NCBI GenBank assembly: GCA_018712515.1
Contig: DVGW01000011.1
Coordinates: 62,001 to 126,000 of the forward strand
From: Aphodovivens avicola
Lineage (GTDB): Bacteria; Actinomycetota; Coriobacteriia; Coriobacteriales; Eggerthellaceae
DNA length: 64,000 nucleotides
Direction of reading: 5' to 3'
The notes under the pieces are model-generated. The model made no database searches and was not told where the DNA came from. It was given only the letters and a program-made list of their open reading frames with translations. This document shows positions 1-8,545 of this stretch, in pieces. Positions within the stretch are counted from its first letter, which is position 1; each line of letters opens with the position of its first letter. Both the position numbers and the translations under genes were made by a program.

Positions 1-910
1 CGGCGTAGCGGTAAAACTTCTCCCGCAGCGCCGAGCGCGCCTGCTCCTCAATCGAGGACCCCTCCGGATGCTCGATGGCGATGCGCTGCGCGTAATACGC
101 CTGAGCGCGGCGCAAGGCGACGGAGAACGACCAGGTGTCGACGCTGCGGTACAGCGGGTTGTCGAGCGCACCCAGCCCCGCCAACGTGTCGGCGCGCTCG
201 TACATACAGTACCCGGGCGCGTTGCCGCAATCGTGCCTGAACGCGCGCTCCTTCACCGCGGCGGACTCCTGCGCGAGCTCCTCGGCGCGCTCCGCCGCCT
301 GCCGGATCTCGTCCGCTTGGCCGTCCGCCGCATCCGCCATGTCCTGCGCTCCGCCCGACGAGCCCGCGTCGATGGGCTCGGCATCCGCTGGGAACGGCAG
401 CGCGAGCGCAAGGTACGACGATCCTCCGTCGGGCCCGTTGTTGGCCTGGGCGATAGCCGCCGCGTTCGCTGCCGACAGGAACGGCAGGGCGGATTGCAGC
501 GCCGTGAGTCCCTTCGATGCCTTGTCGGAGAACGCGTCGCGCGCGTCGAGGATCTGCTTGCCCGCGCGCAGCAGCCCGGGCGAGGCGCCGGCGGTGTACG
601 GCGTGCACAGCGCGGCGACCCCCAACCCCGTCGTGACGAGCCCGGTCAACGTCATGGTCAGCGCCACGGCGTCGCATACGCGCACGACGATCATGAACTC
701 CGCCACTTCGTTTTGCGCCGCGAGCGCCGCGGCGTCGGCGACGTCCTGCACCTCCGCCGCCACCGAGTTGATGCGCTGCACCTGCGCGGCGGAGAACAGA
801 AGGGACAGCGCGATGAGCAGGGCGAGCACCACGCCGATCGTCGTGAACCCCTCCTCGTCGCGAAACCCGTCCGCCGCCTGCGCCGCGACGCGCGCCGCGC
901 TTTGCCTCAC
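1..910 (-). CDS. TadG-like pilus-assembly protein, cut by window edge
   Basis: The last visible gene of the Tad operon, about 303 codons before the window ends; its stop codon lies outside. It starts at GTG (908-910), whose bases overlap the TGA of the upstream TadE-like gene (GTGA), so the two are probably translationally coupled. The N-terminus has one hydrophobic segment (residues about 22-40, TTIGVVLALLIALSLLFSA) followed by QRINSVAAEVQDVADAAALAAQ, the pattern of the TadG/TadE-like N-terminal region in which a membrane helix continues into an amphipathic helix. The rest is alanine-rich and probably extracytoplasmic. In the family such proteins are minor pilus or assembly components. The exact subclass is inferred, because the C-terminal half is missing. 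Confidence 0.7.
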   Translation of the reverse strand, partial: MRQSAARVAAQAADGFRDEEGFTTIGVVLALLIALSLLFSAAQVQRINSVAAEVQDVADAAALAAQNEVAEFMIVVRVCDAVALTMTLTGLVTTGLGVAALCTPYTAGASPGLLRAGKQILDARDAFSDKASKGLTALQSALPFLSAANAAAIAQANNGPDGGSSYLALALPFPADAEPIDAGSSGGAQDMADAADGQADEIRQAAERAEELAQESAAVKERAFRHDCGNAPGYCMYERADTLAGLGALDNPLYRSVDTWSFSVALRRAQAYYAQRIAIEHPEGSSIEEQARSALREKFYRYA

Positions 911-1485
911 TCCAACCACGCTCCCACCAAATCCTCCGGCGCGCGGGACGAGAACGCGTCCCGCGCCCATTCGGGTTGGACGGGCGCCGTCGCGCTCACC
1001 TCGATCACGAGGTTTCCGTCCTCGTTCACCAGATCCAGCAGCGCCGACGCCGCATCCAGCAGCGGCAGCGGCCGCAGCTCGTTCTCGATGCGCACCTCGA
1101 CGGTCTCCGACGACTCGTCGCCGATGAGCTGGATCCTCCAGCTGCAGCCGTTCGCGCCCTCGTGGACGTGGAAGCACTCCTGCTGGGGCACCGATCCCAG
1201 ACGATGGCGCACGAACGCCTCGCACGCCTCGTCCATGGCGCCCAGCGAATCGGTGGAGGTGGCGAGCAGACGGCAGCCCTCCGCGGCGGCCGCCTGCATC
1301 ACCATGCGGTCGTAGAGCACGATCCCCGGCTGGATGAGCAGCAGCAAGAGCACCATCAGCACCGGAAGCGCGAACGCCGCCTCCACCGTACCCTGTCCGG
1401 ATTCGGTCCGGTCAGTACAGCAGGATGTCCGCCACCGCCCCGGCAGCCGCCATCTGTATGTGATGCGACGCCGAGATGAGCGCAT
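907..1485 (-). CDS. TadE-like pseudopilin
   Basis: A 192-codon frame whose core reads SGQGTVEAAFALPVLMVLLL, the classic TadE/TadF pattern: a G-Q-x-T-V-E cleavage region followed by a long hydrophobic helix, then a polar domain with two cysteines. TadE-like proteins are minor pseudopilins processed by a prepilin peptidase and placed in the Tad pilus machine. The only in-frame ATG upstream of the motif is at 1485, giving a basic 30-residue leader and a 74-base overlap with the preceding small pilin-like gene, so the start is plausible but not certain. The stop overlaps the GTG of the next gene. Transcription is from the cpaB promoter side. Confidence 0.75.
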   Translation of the reverse strand: MRSSRRRITYRWRLPGRWRTSCCTDRTESGQGTVEAAFALPVLMVLLLLLIQPGIVLYDRMVMQAAAAEGCRLLATSTDSLGAMDEACEAFVRHRLGSVPQQECFHVHEGANGCSWRIQLIGDESSETVEVRIENELRPLPLLDAASALLDLVNEDGNLVIEVSATAPVQPEWARDAFSSRAPEDLVGAWLE

Positions 1486-1702
1486 GCTCCACCACCTTTC
1501 CCTCGCCGAACAGCTTCCACAAAGCCCCGAACGCCGCCGCGACCGCGATGAACCCCACGGTGATGACGGCGAACTCCACCGTTCCCTGCCCGCTTTCGGC
1601 CTCGTCCGCCGGAAAGCGGCGTCCGCGCGGGAAGCCCGCGGCGAGGCGGTTTCCGGACGGGCACGGCGCCGGGGAGGCGCCTAATGTCCCGGGGATGCCC
1701 AA
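1412..1702 (-). CDS. small TadE/pseudopilin-like protein
   Basis: The frame ends at a TGA at 1412-1414. It contains SGQGTVEFAVITVGFIAVAAAFGALWKLF, the same G-Q-G-T-V-E plus hydrophobic-helix design as the neighbouring TadE-like protein and the Flp pilin, then a short 30-residue tail without cysteines. It is therefore probably a small prepilin-like subunit. No ATG or GTG start lies in frame between the Flp stop (1743) and the motif. A TTG at 1700-1702 is the best visible start and would give 96 residues; an upstream ATG at 1894 would read through the Flp gene in another frame and is unlikely. The leader is proline- and arginine-rich. Confidence 0.6.
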   Translation of the reverse strand: MGIPGTLGASPAPCPSGNRLAAGFPRGRRFPADEAESGQGTVEFAVITVGFIAVAAAFGALWKLFGEGKVVEHALISASHHIQMAAAGAVADILLY

Positions 1703-1742
1703 TGCTCCAAGGGCGTCCGATGCCCCAAGGGCGTCCGCATCT

Positions 1743-1952
1743 TTATTGCGGGACGGTGAGACCGTTGATGCCTTCGCTGATCGCTCCCCACAGGTCTTCG
1801 AGATTGCCGCGGAACAGCCCGATGGCGAGGATCGCGATGACGACCAGGACCCCCACCAGGATCGCGTACTCTGTTGTGCCCTGTCCGTTCTCATCGCCCA
1901 TCCTCCTCGCTTTGAGCTTCGTCGCCACCGTCCTCGTCAGCATCGTCAACAT
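1743..1952 (-). CDS. flp: Flp-type major pilin
   Basis: A 69-residue protein with a basic leader and the motif GDENGQGTTEYAILVGVLVVIAILA. This is the Flp/Fap pilin signature: cleavage near G/Q-x-T-x-E-Y followed by a hydrophobic helix, and a short C-terminal tail. It should be the main structural subunit of the pilus after processing by a TadV-like prepilin peptidase, which is not in this window. A purine-rich ribosome site (GAGAGGAG) lies 8-15 bases before the ATG. It lies between tadC and the two TadE-like genes in the same orientation. Confidence 0.85.
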   Translation of the reverse strand: MLTMLTRTVATKLKARRMGDENGQGTTEYAILVGVLVVIAILAIGLFRGNLEDLWGAISEGINGLTVPQ

Positions 1953-1976
1953 GGTTGATTCACGCTCCTCTCTTCT

Positions 1977-2915
1977 TCAGCCCTGCATCAGTTCCAGCAG
2001 GATCGGTCCCAAAATCAAGATCAACATGGCGGGCAGGATGAGGGCCCCGGTCGGAACCATCATCTTGACGGGCGCCTTGGCGACGCGCTCCTCCACCTGC
2101 GAACGCCGGCGCGCTCGCGCCTCCGCGGCGGCGGCCTCAAGATCGGGCGCCAGCGCGGAGCCGAAGCGGAGCGAGCGCACGATGCGCTCCGCCGTGCGCT
2201 CGAGCTGATCCGAGCGGTACGACTGCGCCAGCTCCCGCAGCGCCTCGTCGCGCGTGCGCAGCCCCAGCGACCAGCTTTTCTGGGCTGAAGCGCACGAGCG
2301 CGCGAACGACGAGGGGAAATGCATGCTGTAGAGCTGGAAGCTCCGGTCGAACGAAAGGCCGCTGCGCAAGCCGAGCGCCACCACCTCGAGCATCTCGGGC
2401 AGGCTGCGCTCGAGTTCGAGCGCCCGCTCCCGCTCGAGCCGTCGCAGCGCCCACGTCGGGGCGTAAAGCCCCGCCGCGGCGGCGACCGCTGCCAGCAGCA
2501 GCCCCATCTCGAGCGATATGACCGCCCCCACGACCGCGCCCGCCGCCGCGCCCATGCCCGCCAGGCGCAAGCGCGCCGCCCGCAATCCGTCCTCGTCGAC
2601 CCGCCCCTCCAACCCCGCGCGCTTCACGAGGTCGGCGGAGGAGGATTCCTTCCTCCCACGGCGCGGCGTCCGGGCGGGAGCGCGCGGAGGCGCCCCACGT
2701 CCGGGATGGCCGAGACGCATCGCAAGGCGGATCACCCCCCGCTCGAGGCCGCCCGCCCCTTCGAGGGGAAGCGCTTCGTCGAGCGCCCGGGCGCGGGCGG
2801 CACGGCGACGCGCCGCTGCGCGCCACGATCCGGCGAGGCCCATACCCAGCACGCCCGCGGCGAACGCCGCCGCGCAGGCGATCCCCATGAGCGCGCCTTC
2901 CGCGACCGGGCTCAT
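1977..2915 (-). CDS. tadC: TadC-like inner-membrane platform protein
   Basis: A 312-residue type II/IV secretion F-domain protein. It has an N-terminal membrane helix, a basic linker, two close hydrophobic segments near residues 130-165, a cytoplasmic domain with LPEMLEVVALGLRSGLSFD, and a C-terminal membrane helix pair ending LILILGPILLELMQ. Together with TadB it forms the membrane platform on which the TadA ATPase works. The ATG overlaps the TGA of tadB (ATGA), showing coupling. The frame is open further upstream but that extension runs antisense-like across tadB, so the ATG at 2915 is chosen. Confidence 0.85.
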   Translation of the reverse strand: MSPVAEGALMGIACAAAFAAGVLGMGLAGSWRAAARRRAARARALDEALPLEGAGGLERGVIRLAMRLGHPGRGAPPRAPARTPRRGRKESSSADLVKRAGLEGRVDEDGLRAARLRLAGMGAAAGAVVGAVISLEMGLLLAAVAAAAGLYAPTWALRRLERERALELERSLPEMLEVVALGLRSGLSFDRSFQLYSMHFPSSFARSCASAQKSWSLGLRTRDEALRELAQSYRSDQLERTAERIVRSLRFGSALAPDLEAAAAEARARRRSQVEERVAKAPVKMMVPTGALILPAMLILILGPILLELMQG

Positions 2916-3886
2916 AGCGCCACCTCCATGGACAGCATGCGCCGCACCGCGAAGATTCCCGCCACCTGCATCCCCACCGCCACAAGCAGAAGGGCGAACC
3001 CCACCGGGCTCGCGAAGAACGGCTCGAGGAAACCCTCGCTGATCACCGAGAACAGCGCGATCAGGACGAGGGGCATCACGCTCACGATGCGCGCTGAGAG
3101 CTTCGCCTGCGCGGTGTGGACGCGCAGCGAGCGCTTGAGCTCGAGCTCGCCTTCCACGGTGTCGCGCGCCGCCTCGAGCACCTGGCGCATGCTGCCGCCC
3201 GCCTCGTGCTGCACCTGCAGCGCGACCGCGACGAAGGAAAGCTCGGGTATCGACGTCGACTCGCGCAGCGTCGAGAGCGCCTCGGAGGCGGGGCGGCCCG
3301 CCTCGAGAAGATGCGCTGCCTGAGAGAACGCCGCCTTGAGCGGCCCGACGGCCTCGCGGGACACCTGGTCGAACGTCTGCATGAGGGTGTAGCCGGTCTG
3401 GAGGCACGTGCCCATCGAGCGCAAAACCTCGGGAACCGACTCGCGCACGGCCTCCTGCCGCGCGTCGCGGGCGCTGCGCGCCGCCATCGCGGCGAGCACG
3501 ACGGCGCAAGCCGGCACCGCGACCGCCGCCGCGGGCGAGCGCGTGACGGCAAGCGCGGCGATCCCGAGCGAGAGCGACCCGGCAAGGACCGCCGACGCCA
3601 AGGGTTCCGTCGCCGTGGGGTAGCCGCGCTCCTCGCACAGCATGACGCCCTCGCGCGCCAGCGCCGCCGCCTTGCGGCTTTTGAGCAGCATGCGCGCGAG
3701 CGGCCGGGCGAACCCCACGCCGTTGCGGAGAAGCGACGCGATCCTGCCCGTGCGAACCCCGGCATCCCCCAGATAGGGAGCCGACGACCTTCTCGACCCG
3801 TCCGCGAGCACGTGCGACGCCGCGAAGGCACCCGTGCCGAACGCGGCGAGCGCGGCTAGGCAGCCCATCGCAAAGACGCCAGCCAT
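2912..3886 (-). CDS. tadB: TadB-like inner-membrane platform protein
   Basis: A 324-residue type II secretion F-domain protein. It starts MAGVFAMG with an N-terminal helix, then two hydrophobic segments around residues 100-140, a cytoplasmic domain with VPEVLRSMGTCLQTGYTLMQ and HEAGGSMRQVLE, and two C-terminal helices. It is the partner of TadC in the pilus platform. The first 31 bases overlap the end of tadA in a different frame, and its stop overlaps the tadC start. A GAGGAG ribosome site lies 9-14 bases before the ATG, inside tadA. Confidence 0.87.
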   Translation of the reverse strand: MAGVFAMGCLAALAAFGTGAFAASHVLADGSRRSSAPYLGDAGVRTGRIASLLRNGVGFARPLARMLLKSRKAAALAREGVMLCEERGYPTATEPLASAVLAGSLSLGIAALAVTRSPAAAVAVPACAVVLAAMAARSARDARQEAVRESVPEVLRSMGTCLQTGYTLMQTFDQVSREAVGPLKAAFSQAAHLLEAGRPASEALSTLRESTSIPELSFVAVALQVQHEAGGSMRQVLEAARDTVEGELELKRSLRVHTAQAKLSARIVSVMPLVLIALFSVISEGFLEPFFASPVGFALLLVAVGMQVAGIFAVRRMLSMEVAL

Positions 3887-5184
3887 GACGACATCTCCTC
3901 CTTCGTCGCCGTCCCGCCCCTCTCGGGCAGGCGTTCCACCCATTCGGGGACGCGGCACCACGACACATCCCCCCTCTTCCCCTCGCGCACGAAAACCGGC
4001 CGGGCTACGCAGCGCCGCGCCTCCTCGTCGAAGAGCAGCTCCGCCGCCGACGCGATGCGTCGCGCGCCATCCGCGCACCGCTCCACCTGCACCACCAGAT
4101 CGAGCGCATGCGCGATGTTCTCCTCGATGACGTCGACCGGAAGGTCGGCGCCGAAGCGGACCAGCATCGTCAGGCGCGAGATCGCCTCCTCCGGCGAGTT
4201 CGCGTGCAGCGTGGTCAGCGATCCATCGTGGCCCGTGTTCATCGCCTGCAGCATGTCGAGCGCCTCGGCGCCGCGGCACTCGCCCACCACGATGCGGTCG
4301 GGCCTCATGCGCAGGGCGTTCGCCACCAGGTCGCGGATCGTCACCTCGCCGGTCCCTTCGGCGTTGCGCGGGCGCGCCTCCAGGCGCACGACATGGGGAT
4401 GCTCCAGAAACCGCAGCTCGGCCGAGTCCTCGATCGTGATGATCCGCTCGCTTTGCGGAATCTCGCATGAAAGCGCGTTGAGCAGGGTCGTCTTGCCGCT
4501 GCCCGTGCCGCCGGACACGGCGATGCCCTGGCGCGCCTTGACCGCCCATGCGAGGAAGCGGCGCACCGAGGCGGGAAGCGACCCCAGCTCCTCCATCTCC
4601 TCGAGGGTGATCACGTGCTCGGCGAACTTGCGGATCGTCAGCAGCGGGCCGTCGAGCGCCAAGGGAGGGATGACCGCGTGCACGCGATGGCCCTGGGGCA
4701 GACGCGCGTCGACCATGGGCGACGCCTCGTCGATGCGGCGTCCCAGCGGCCCGAGGATGCGGTCGATGAGGGCGCGCAGCTGCGCGGCGTCCGAGAACGT
4801 CTGCGAGCTGCGATGGAGCCTGCCGCCCTGCTCGTAGAAGAGCGAGAACGGGCCATTGACCATGATCTCGGTGATCGTGTCGTCGCGCAGCATCCCCTCC
4901 AGCGGGCCGAAGCCGAACACCTCGTCGACCAAACGCTCGGTCAGCTCCTCGCGCGCAGCCGGAGACGCCGACGCCCACACGGGCGCCTCGAACACCTGGC
5001 GGCACGCGCTGCGCAGCTCGTTGCGGGCACGCTGGGGGTTGACGGCGGATATGGCGGCGACCTCGTCGACCGAGATGACCTGCCGCACCTGCTCGCGCAG
5101 GGCGTCGAGGTCGGCATGGCGATGGGGATCCTCGACGGGCTTGGCGGCGTTTCCCGCCCGTTGGACGCGTTCGAGCAGGCTCAT
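3856..5184 (-). CDS. tadA: TadA/CpaF pilus-assembly ATPase
   Basis: A 442-residue secretion ATPase of the CpaF/TadA family. The motifs are intact: Walker A GGTGSGKT at residues 225-232, Asp box IEDSAELR near 251-258, Walker B region RIVVGECRGAEA near 297-308, and His box TGHDGSLTTLHAN near 317-329. An N-terminal domain of about 100 residues precedes the family segment FGPLEGMLRDDTITEIMVNG. It should power pilin extrusion at the inner face of the membrane. The ATG overlaps the TGA of tadZ (ATGA). Length and motif order are typical for the family. Confidence 0.95.
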   Translation of the reverse strand: MSLLERVQRAGNAAKPVEDPHRHADLDALREQVRQVISVDEVAAISAVNPQRARNELRSACRQVFEAPVWASASPAAREELTERLVDEVFGFGPLEGMLRDDTITEIMVNGPFSLFYEQGGRLHRSSQTFSDAAQLRALIDRILGPLGRRIDEASPMVDARLPQGHRVHAVIPPLALDGPLLTIRKFAEHVITLEEMEELGSLPASVRRFLAWAVKARQGIAVSGGTGSGKTTLLNALSCEIPQSERIITIEDSAELRFLEHPHVVRLEARPRNAEGTGEVTIRDLVANALRMRPDRIVVGECRGAEALDMLQAMNTGHDGSLTTLHANSPEEAISRLTMLVRFGADLPVDVIEENIAHALDLVVQVERCADGARRIASAAELLFDEEARRCVARPVFVREGKRGDVSWCRVPEWVERLPERGGTATKEEMSSWLASLRWAA

Positions 5185-6869
5185 GAGGGACCCTTCCTCT
5201 TCCGCCGGCGCTTTCGGCGCGACCTGCGGGGAGCGGGGACGCCCGGCTCGCCCGCCGCCTCCCCGGTGGAGGGAAGGATGTCGGCGAGCAGGGCATCGAG
5301 GCTTGCGACGAGGGGGTTTCCCGCTTCGATCAGGTCCTGGGGCCTGCCTTCGGACAAAGCCTCCTCCACCTCGGCGCCCCCGTCGGCAAGCTCGACCGTC
5401 TGGGCGCCGCGCAGCGCGCACGAAGCGTCGATGGACGTGAGCGGCGCGCCTTTCGCGCAGAAGTTGACGGCGAACAGAAACGGGCTCACCGCGATGCCGC
5501 ATCGCGCGCACAGATCGAGCGCCCGACGACATGCCGCGATGGACGAGGCGCGCTGATCGATGAGGAACAGCGCCTTCGAGCAGCGCTCGAGCAGGACCGC
5601 ATGCTGCTCCGCCCATGCGGAGCCCGTGTTGGCGACGATGACGTCGAACATGCCGCCGAGAGCCGCCAGCAAGGCGGGGGCGCTCCGCGCGACCGTCTCG
5701 GCTTCCTCGAGATGCCGCGGCGCGCCGAGCAGCGCCGGCATGCCGGAGGCGGGGGCGAGCTGCGCCAGGCGCGCCGGCTCAGCGAGGACCTCGTCGATCC
5801 CCAACGCCTCGGGCTGGCCCGTCATCTCGCGCATGTCGCCGAACTGGAGATCGAAATCCAGCAGCAGCGTCTTGAGCCCCCGACGCTGGGCGAGCAGCGC
5901 CGCCAGAACCGCGACGGCGCTCTTCCCCGCGCCTCCGCTTCCGCTGACGATGGGCAGCAGCAGCGCGTCGGCCTGCGACCCCTGCCGCACCGCGAAAGCG
6001 GCGGGATCGCCGATCGGGGACGGCGCCACGACGGCAGAGGGCGCTGGCGGCGCGGAGAACTGCGGCTGATGCGGGGCGCCGAAGACGAGCGCCGCATCCG
6101 GCGGGGAGGAGAACCCCGGCGGAGGGACGGGCGCCCCGGCGGCGGCCGATGCGGCGTGCGGCGAGGCGGCGGCATGCTGCGAGGCGGGTGCGGGAGGCTG
6201 CGGGAGCCCGTCCGCGGAGCATCCGACCGGCGGATGCGGTAGTCGACCCGCCGCGGCATCGTCCAGCGCCGCTCCGATGGGAGGAACCGGCTGCGCCGAG
6301 GCGTGGTTTCGGGCAGGCTGCGACGGATCCACGCCGACCGCGGGATGCAGCGGAGCGATCGAGGGAATGTCGGCGAGCTGGGGCTGGGCGCCCTGGACGG
6401 CGCTCGGCGGCGGCGCGGGGAGCACGGGCTCCTCGGGCTGGAACAGCGGGCCGGAATCCTGGAGGTCCGCCACGCCCCCGCGGTCGATCGGAAGCGTGGC
6501 GGCGGACCGCACGCGCTTGAACGCCGCATAGCGGGTGACGAACGCCTGGCGCGTGAGCGTGGCGTCGATGTTCGCGGCGGATGCGCGGCTGCGCAAGGAT
6601 CCCGTCCCCTGGAAGGAGACGAGGCAGACGCGCACATCGCCGCGGTCGCCCTTGATCGTCGCAGCGAGGTTGATCGGCTCGACGTCGTCGCATGACACGA
6701 CCCAGACCTCGTCGACCGCGCGATCGTGCCTGAGAAACGTCCTGATCTCGGACCCCGATGTGAACAGGCGCAGCCACGGCTGGGCGAACAGTTGCTCATC
6801 GGCGAGGCCGATCAGCTCGGGATGGGCCATGCTCGCCTCATCGGCGCACAGCGCCACCAGGGGCATCAT
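5181..6869 (-). CDS. tadZ: TadZ/CpaE-like pilus-localisation ATPase
   Basis: A 562-residue protein with three parts: an N-terminal receiver-like domain (about 1-130), a low-complexity proline/alanine linker (about 140-300), and a ParA/MinD-type ATPase domain. The P-loop reads SGSGGAGKSAV (309-319), a deviant Walker A, followed by LLLDFDLQFGD. TadZ/CpaE proteins place the pilus machine at one site in the cell. The 160-residue linker is longer than I expect for the family. The C-terminus is very basic (RRSRRKRRRKRK). The start overlaps the cpaB stop. Confidence 0.82.
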   Translation of the reverse strand: MMPLVALCADEASMAHPELIGLADEQLFAQPWLRLFTSGSEIRTFLRHDRAVDEVWVVSCDDVEPINLAATIKGDRGDVRVCLVSFQGTGSLRSRASAANIDATLTRQAFVTRYAAFKRVRSAATLPIDRGGVADLQDSGPLFQPEEPVLPAPPPSAVQGAQPQLADIPSIAPLHPAVGVDPSQPARNHASAQPVPPIGAALDDAAAGRLPHPPVGCSADGLPQPPAPASQHAAASPHAASAAAGAPVPPPGFSSPPDAALVFGAPHQPQFSAPPAPSAVVAPSPIGDPAAFAVRQGSQADALLLPIVSGSGGAGKSAVAVLAALLAQRRGLKTLLLDFDLQFGDMREMTGQPEALGIDEVLAEPARLAQLAPASGMPALLGAPRHLEEAETVARSAPALLAALGGMFDVIVANTGSAWAEQHAVLLERCSKALFLIDQRASSIAACRRALDLCARCGIAVSPFLFAVNFCAKGAPLTSIDASCALRGAQTVELADGGAEVEEALSEGRPQDLIEAGNPLVASLDALLADILPSTGEAAGEPGVPAPRRSRRKRRRKRKGPS

Positions 6870-7669
6870 CGCGCGCCGCCTTCGTCGGACGACCTCTCAG
6901 CGGACCCTCCCACGGAAGGCTGTTCCGAGGACTCCCTGCCTGCCGGCTGGTCCTGGGACGCCTCGTCCGTTGGCCTGTCCCGCGTCGCCGCGTCGGTCGA
7001 TGCCGGAACCTCGGCCGCAGATTCGTCCGCGCTCTCCGCCGAGGGAAGGACGAAGTACAGCTCGGATTTCTGGGAGGCGTCAATGATCTCCTGCACGGAT
7101 TCGGGGGCGATCGCCACCGTCACCCAGGATAGCTCGGTCTGGGCGCCTTCCGAGCCGGTCGAGCTCGTCGCGAGCACCAGCACGTCGCGTGCGAGCAGCA
7201 CGGTCGAGGTGCCGCCGACCGCATACAGATCCGCGGTCTCGCCGGCCGCGAGCGAGCCGCCGACCGCCTGGACGTCCTTCGCCGGCACGCTCAGGGCGGC
7301 CAGGCCCTCCGGCACATCCAGCGTCACGTTGGAACCCTCGAACCGCTTGAGCACCACCACCTCGCCTTCCATGATGGGCGTCGAGGGAACGCGGCCCTCC
7401 ACTTCCTCGATCGTCTGCGCCGCATCGGAGGGCAGCAGATCCGCCACCCACATCTTCAATTCGACATCGCCCGCCGCGATCGCCTGCCCGGCGGGAAGAT
7501 CGCGCGTCGCCACGCACACCTCGAGCTGCTCGCCGCCGTAGCGCGCCAACGCCTCGGCGCGCGCCGCCTCCGCCTCTCCGCGCACGCCCTGCATGAACGC
7601 GACGACGCACGCTGCGCATAACACGCCGCAGGCGATCGATGCCGCGACCGTCGTTTTCCTGCGTGCCAT
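6866..7669 (-). CDS. cpaB: CpaB/RcpC-like pilus-assembly protein (SAF domain)
   Basis: A 267-residue protein with a signal-anchor helix (TVAASIACGVLCAACVVAFM) followed by a SAF/CpaB domain: VCVATRDLPAGQAIAAGDVELK and later segments VVVLKRF and ALSVPAKDVQAVGGSLAAGETADLYAV. The last 60 residues are acidic and serine-rich. CpaB/RcpC proteins act outside the membrane in Tad pilus assembly. The ATG at 7669 follows a strong ribosome site (GGGAGG); an ATG 18 codons upstream is less likely. This is the first gene of the operon, so the promoter should lie upstream of 7669. Confidence 0.82.
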   Translation of the reverse strand: MARRKTTVAASIACGVLCAACVVAFMQGVRGEAEAARAEALARYGGEQLEVCVATRDLPAGQAIAAGDVELKMWVADLLPSDAAQTIEEVEGRVPSTPIMEGEVVVLKRFEGSNVTLDVPEGLAALSVPAKDVQAVGGSLAAGETADLYAVGGTSTVLLARDVLVLATSSTGSEGAQTELSWVTVAIAPESVQEIIDASQKSELYFVLPSAESADESAAEVPASTDAATRDRPTDEASQDQPAGRESSEQPSVGGSAERSSDEGGAR

Positions 7670-7796
7670 GGACGCCTCCCTCACTCGCTTCGCGCAGCCG
7701 GACCAAGACGCGGCGGCGCCCAACGAGCGAGAGTGTCATGCCCCGAGGGCACGGCGGCTTCTCCCGCAAGCCCTATCGAGCCGATGCGGAGAAGAG

Positions 7797-7843
7797 GCGG
7801 ATCGAACGCGTTCCCACCGCGGATCCAACGCGGATCAAACGCG
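7797..7843. promoter_or_regulatory. Three phased direct repeats upstream of the tad operon
   Basis: The 14-mer GCGGATCnAACGCG occurs three times, at 7797-7810, 7819-7832 and 7830-7843, with only the variable base differing (g, c, a). Start-to-start spacing is 22 and 11 bases, two turns and one turn of the helix. The array lies about 130-175 bases upstream of the cpaB start. Direct repeats at 11-base spacing are typical of OmpR/PhoB-family response-regulator sites; that link is inference. Confidence 0.5.
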
Positions 7844-8170
7844 AAAGCCATGCGAACGCAGCTGGAGCATGTTGGCAGTTGCGCGCCAAAGGGTCGCCTG
7901 CGTTCGAGATGCGAGATGCGGAAGGCCGCCCTCCGCGCTTCGCATCGAAAAGCGGGCACGGAGATGACGTTGCCGACGAGCGCGCCGATTTGCCGGGCGT
8001 CCCATGGTCGAACAGCGACGCTCCGCACTGGATGAGTTGGCGATCGAAGGCCGCCCGGGCGCGCAGGCGCTCTGTTTGAGAAACGACGGGGAGCATCGGC
8101 TTGAAGGCCAGCGCGGCCGATCCCGCAACTGCCGCGGAGCGTCCGTGAAATCTCGGCACAGCGACAGCGG
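7844..8170. other. Intergenic region with no recognisable gene
   Basis: About 330 bases between the repeats upstream of the tad operon and the tRNA terminator. Open frames here exist on both strands but lack family motifs and ribosome sites, so I treat them as chance frames in GC-rich DNA. No clear -35/-10 pair is seen. Confidence 0.4.
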
Positions 8171-8207
8171 AAAACAAAGAGGCCACCGGGCGAACAGCCC
8201 GATGGCC
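8171..8207 (-). terminator. Rho-independent terminator of tRNA-Val
   Basis: On the minus strand, an 11-bp stem (GGCCATCGGGC with GCCCGGTGGCC, one G-T pair, 5-base loop) is followed by TCTTTGTTTT. It starts 12 bases past the tRNA CCA end. Confidence 0.85.
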
Positions 8208-8218
8208 TGCGGTTTCAA

Positions 8219-8293
8219 TGGTGGGCGATGAGGGATTTGAACCCCCGACCTTGACCTTGTAAGGGTCCTGCGCTCCCGCTGCGCCAATCGCCC
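8219..8293 (-). tRNA. tRNA-Val (anticodon TAC)
   Basis: On the minus strand the acceptor stem is GGGCGAT/ATCGCCC, the D-arm contains GGCGCAGCGGGAGCGC, the anticodon loop is CTTACAA (anticodon TAC), and the T-arm is GGGGG-TTCAAAT-CCCTC. The CCA end is encoded (8219-8221). The top anticodon-stem pair is mismatched but the other four pair. It reads GUA valine codons. Confidence 0.96.
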
Positions 8294-8545
8294 GGATCGT
8301 AGTTCGCCGTCGGCCGGCCGCCCGGCCCCGACTGAGCGGGAACCATTTTCGCACACCGCCCGCATAGTGGCAACCGAGACGGCGGTGCGTTATAGTTGAT
8401 CGGCTCGGCGCGACACCGCGCTTCGCACGGCGCGGATCCGCCTCCGATCGGCACTCCGCCGATCCCCCGCTGCCGCGAGAACGCCCCGATCGCCGCCGCG
8501 GCTCGAATCGCATTCCGGCAACGACGCCAGCAAAGGAGCATCCGC

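Noticed and set aside
68..1315. Long plus-strand open frames opposite the pilus genes
   Set aside because: They are antisense frames of GC-rich coding DNA, rich in arginine and histidine, without motifs or ribosome sites. The minus-strand frames carry TadE/TadG motifs.
7639..8079. Plus-strand frames between the tad operon and the tRNA
   Set aside because: No start with a ribosome site, no hydrophobic pattern or motif, and biased composition; the region is left as intergenic.
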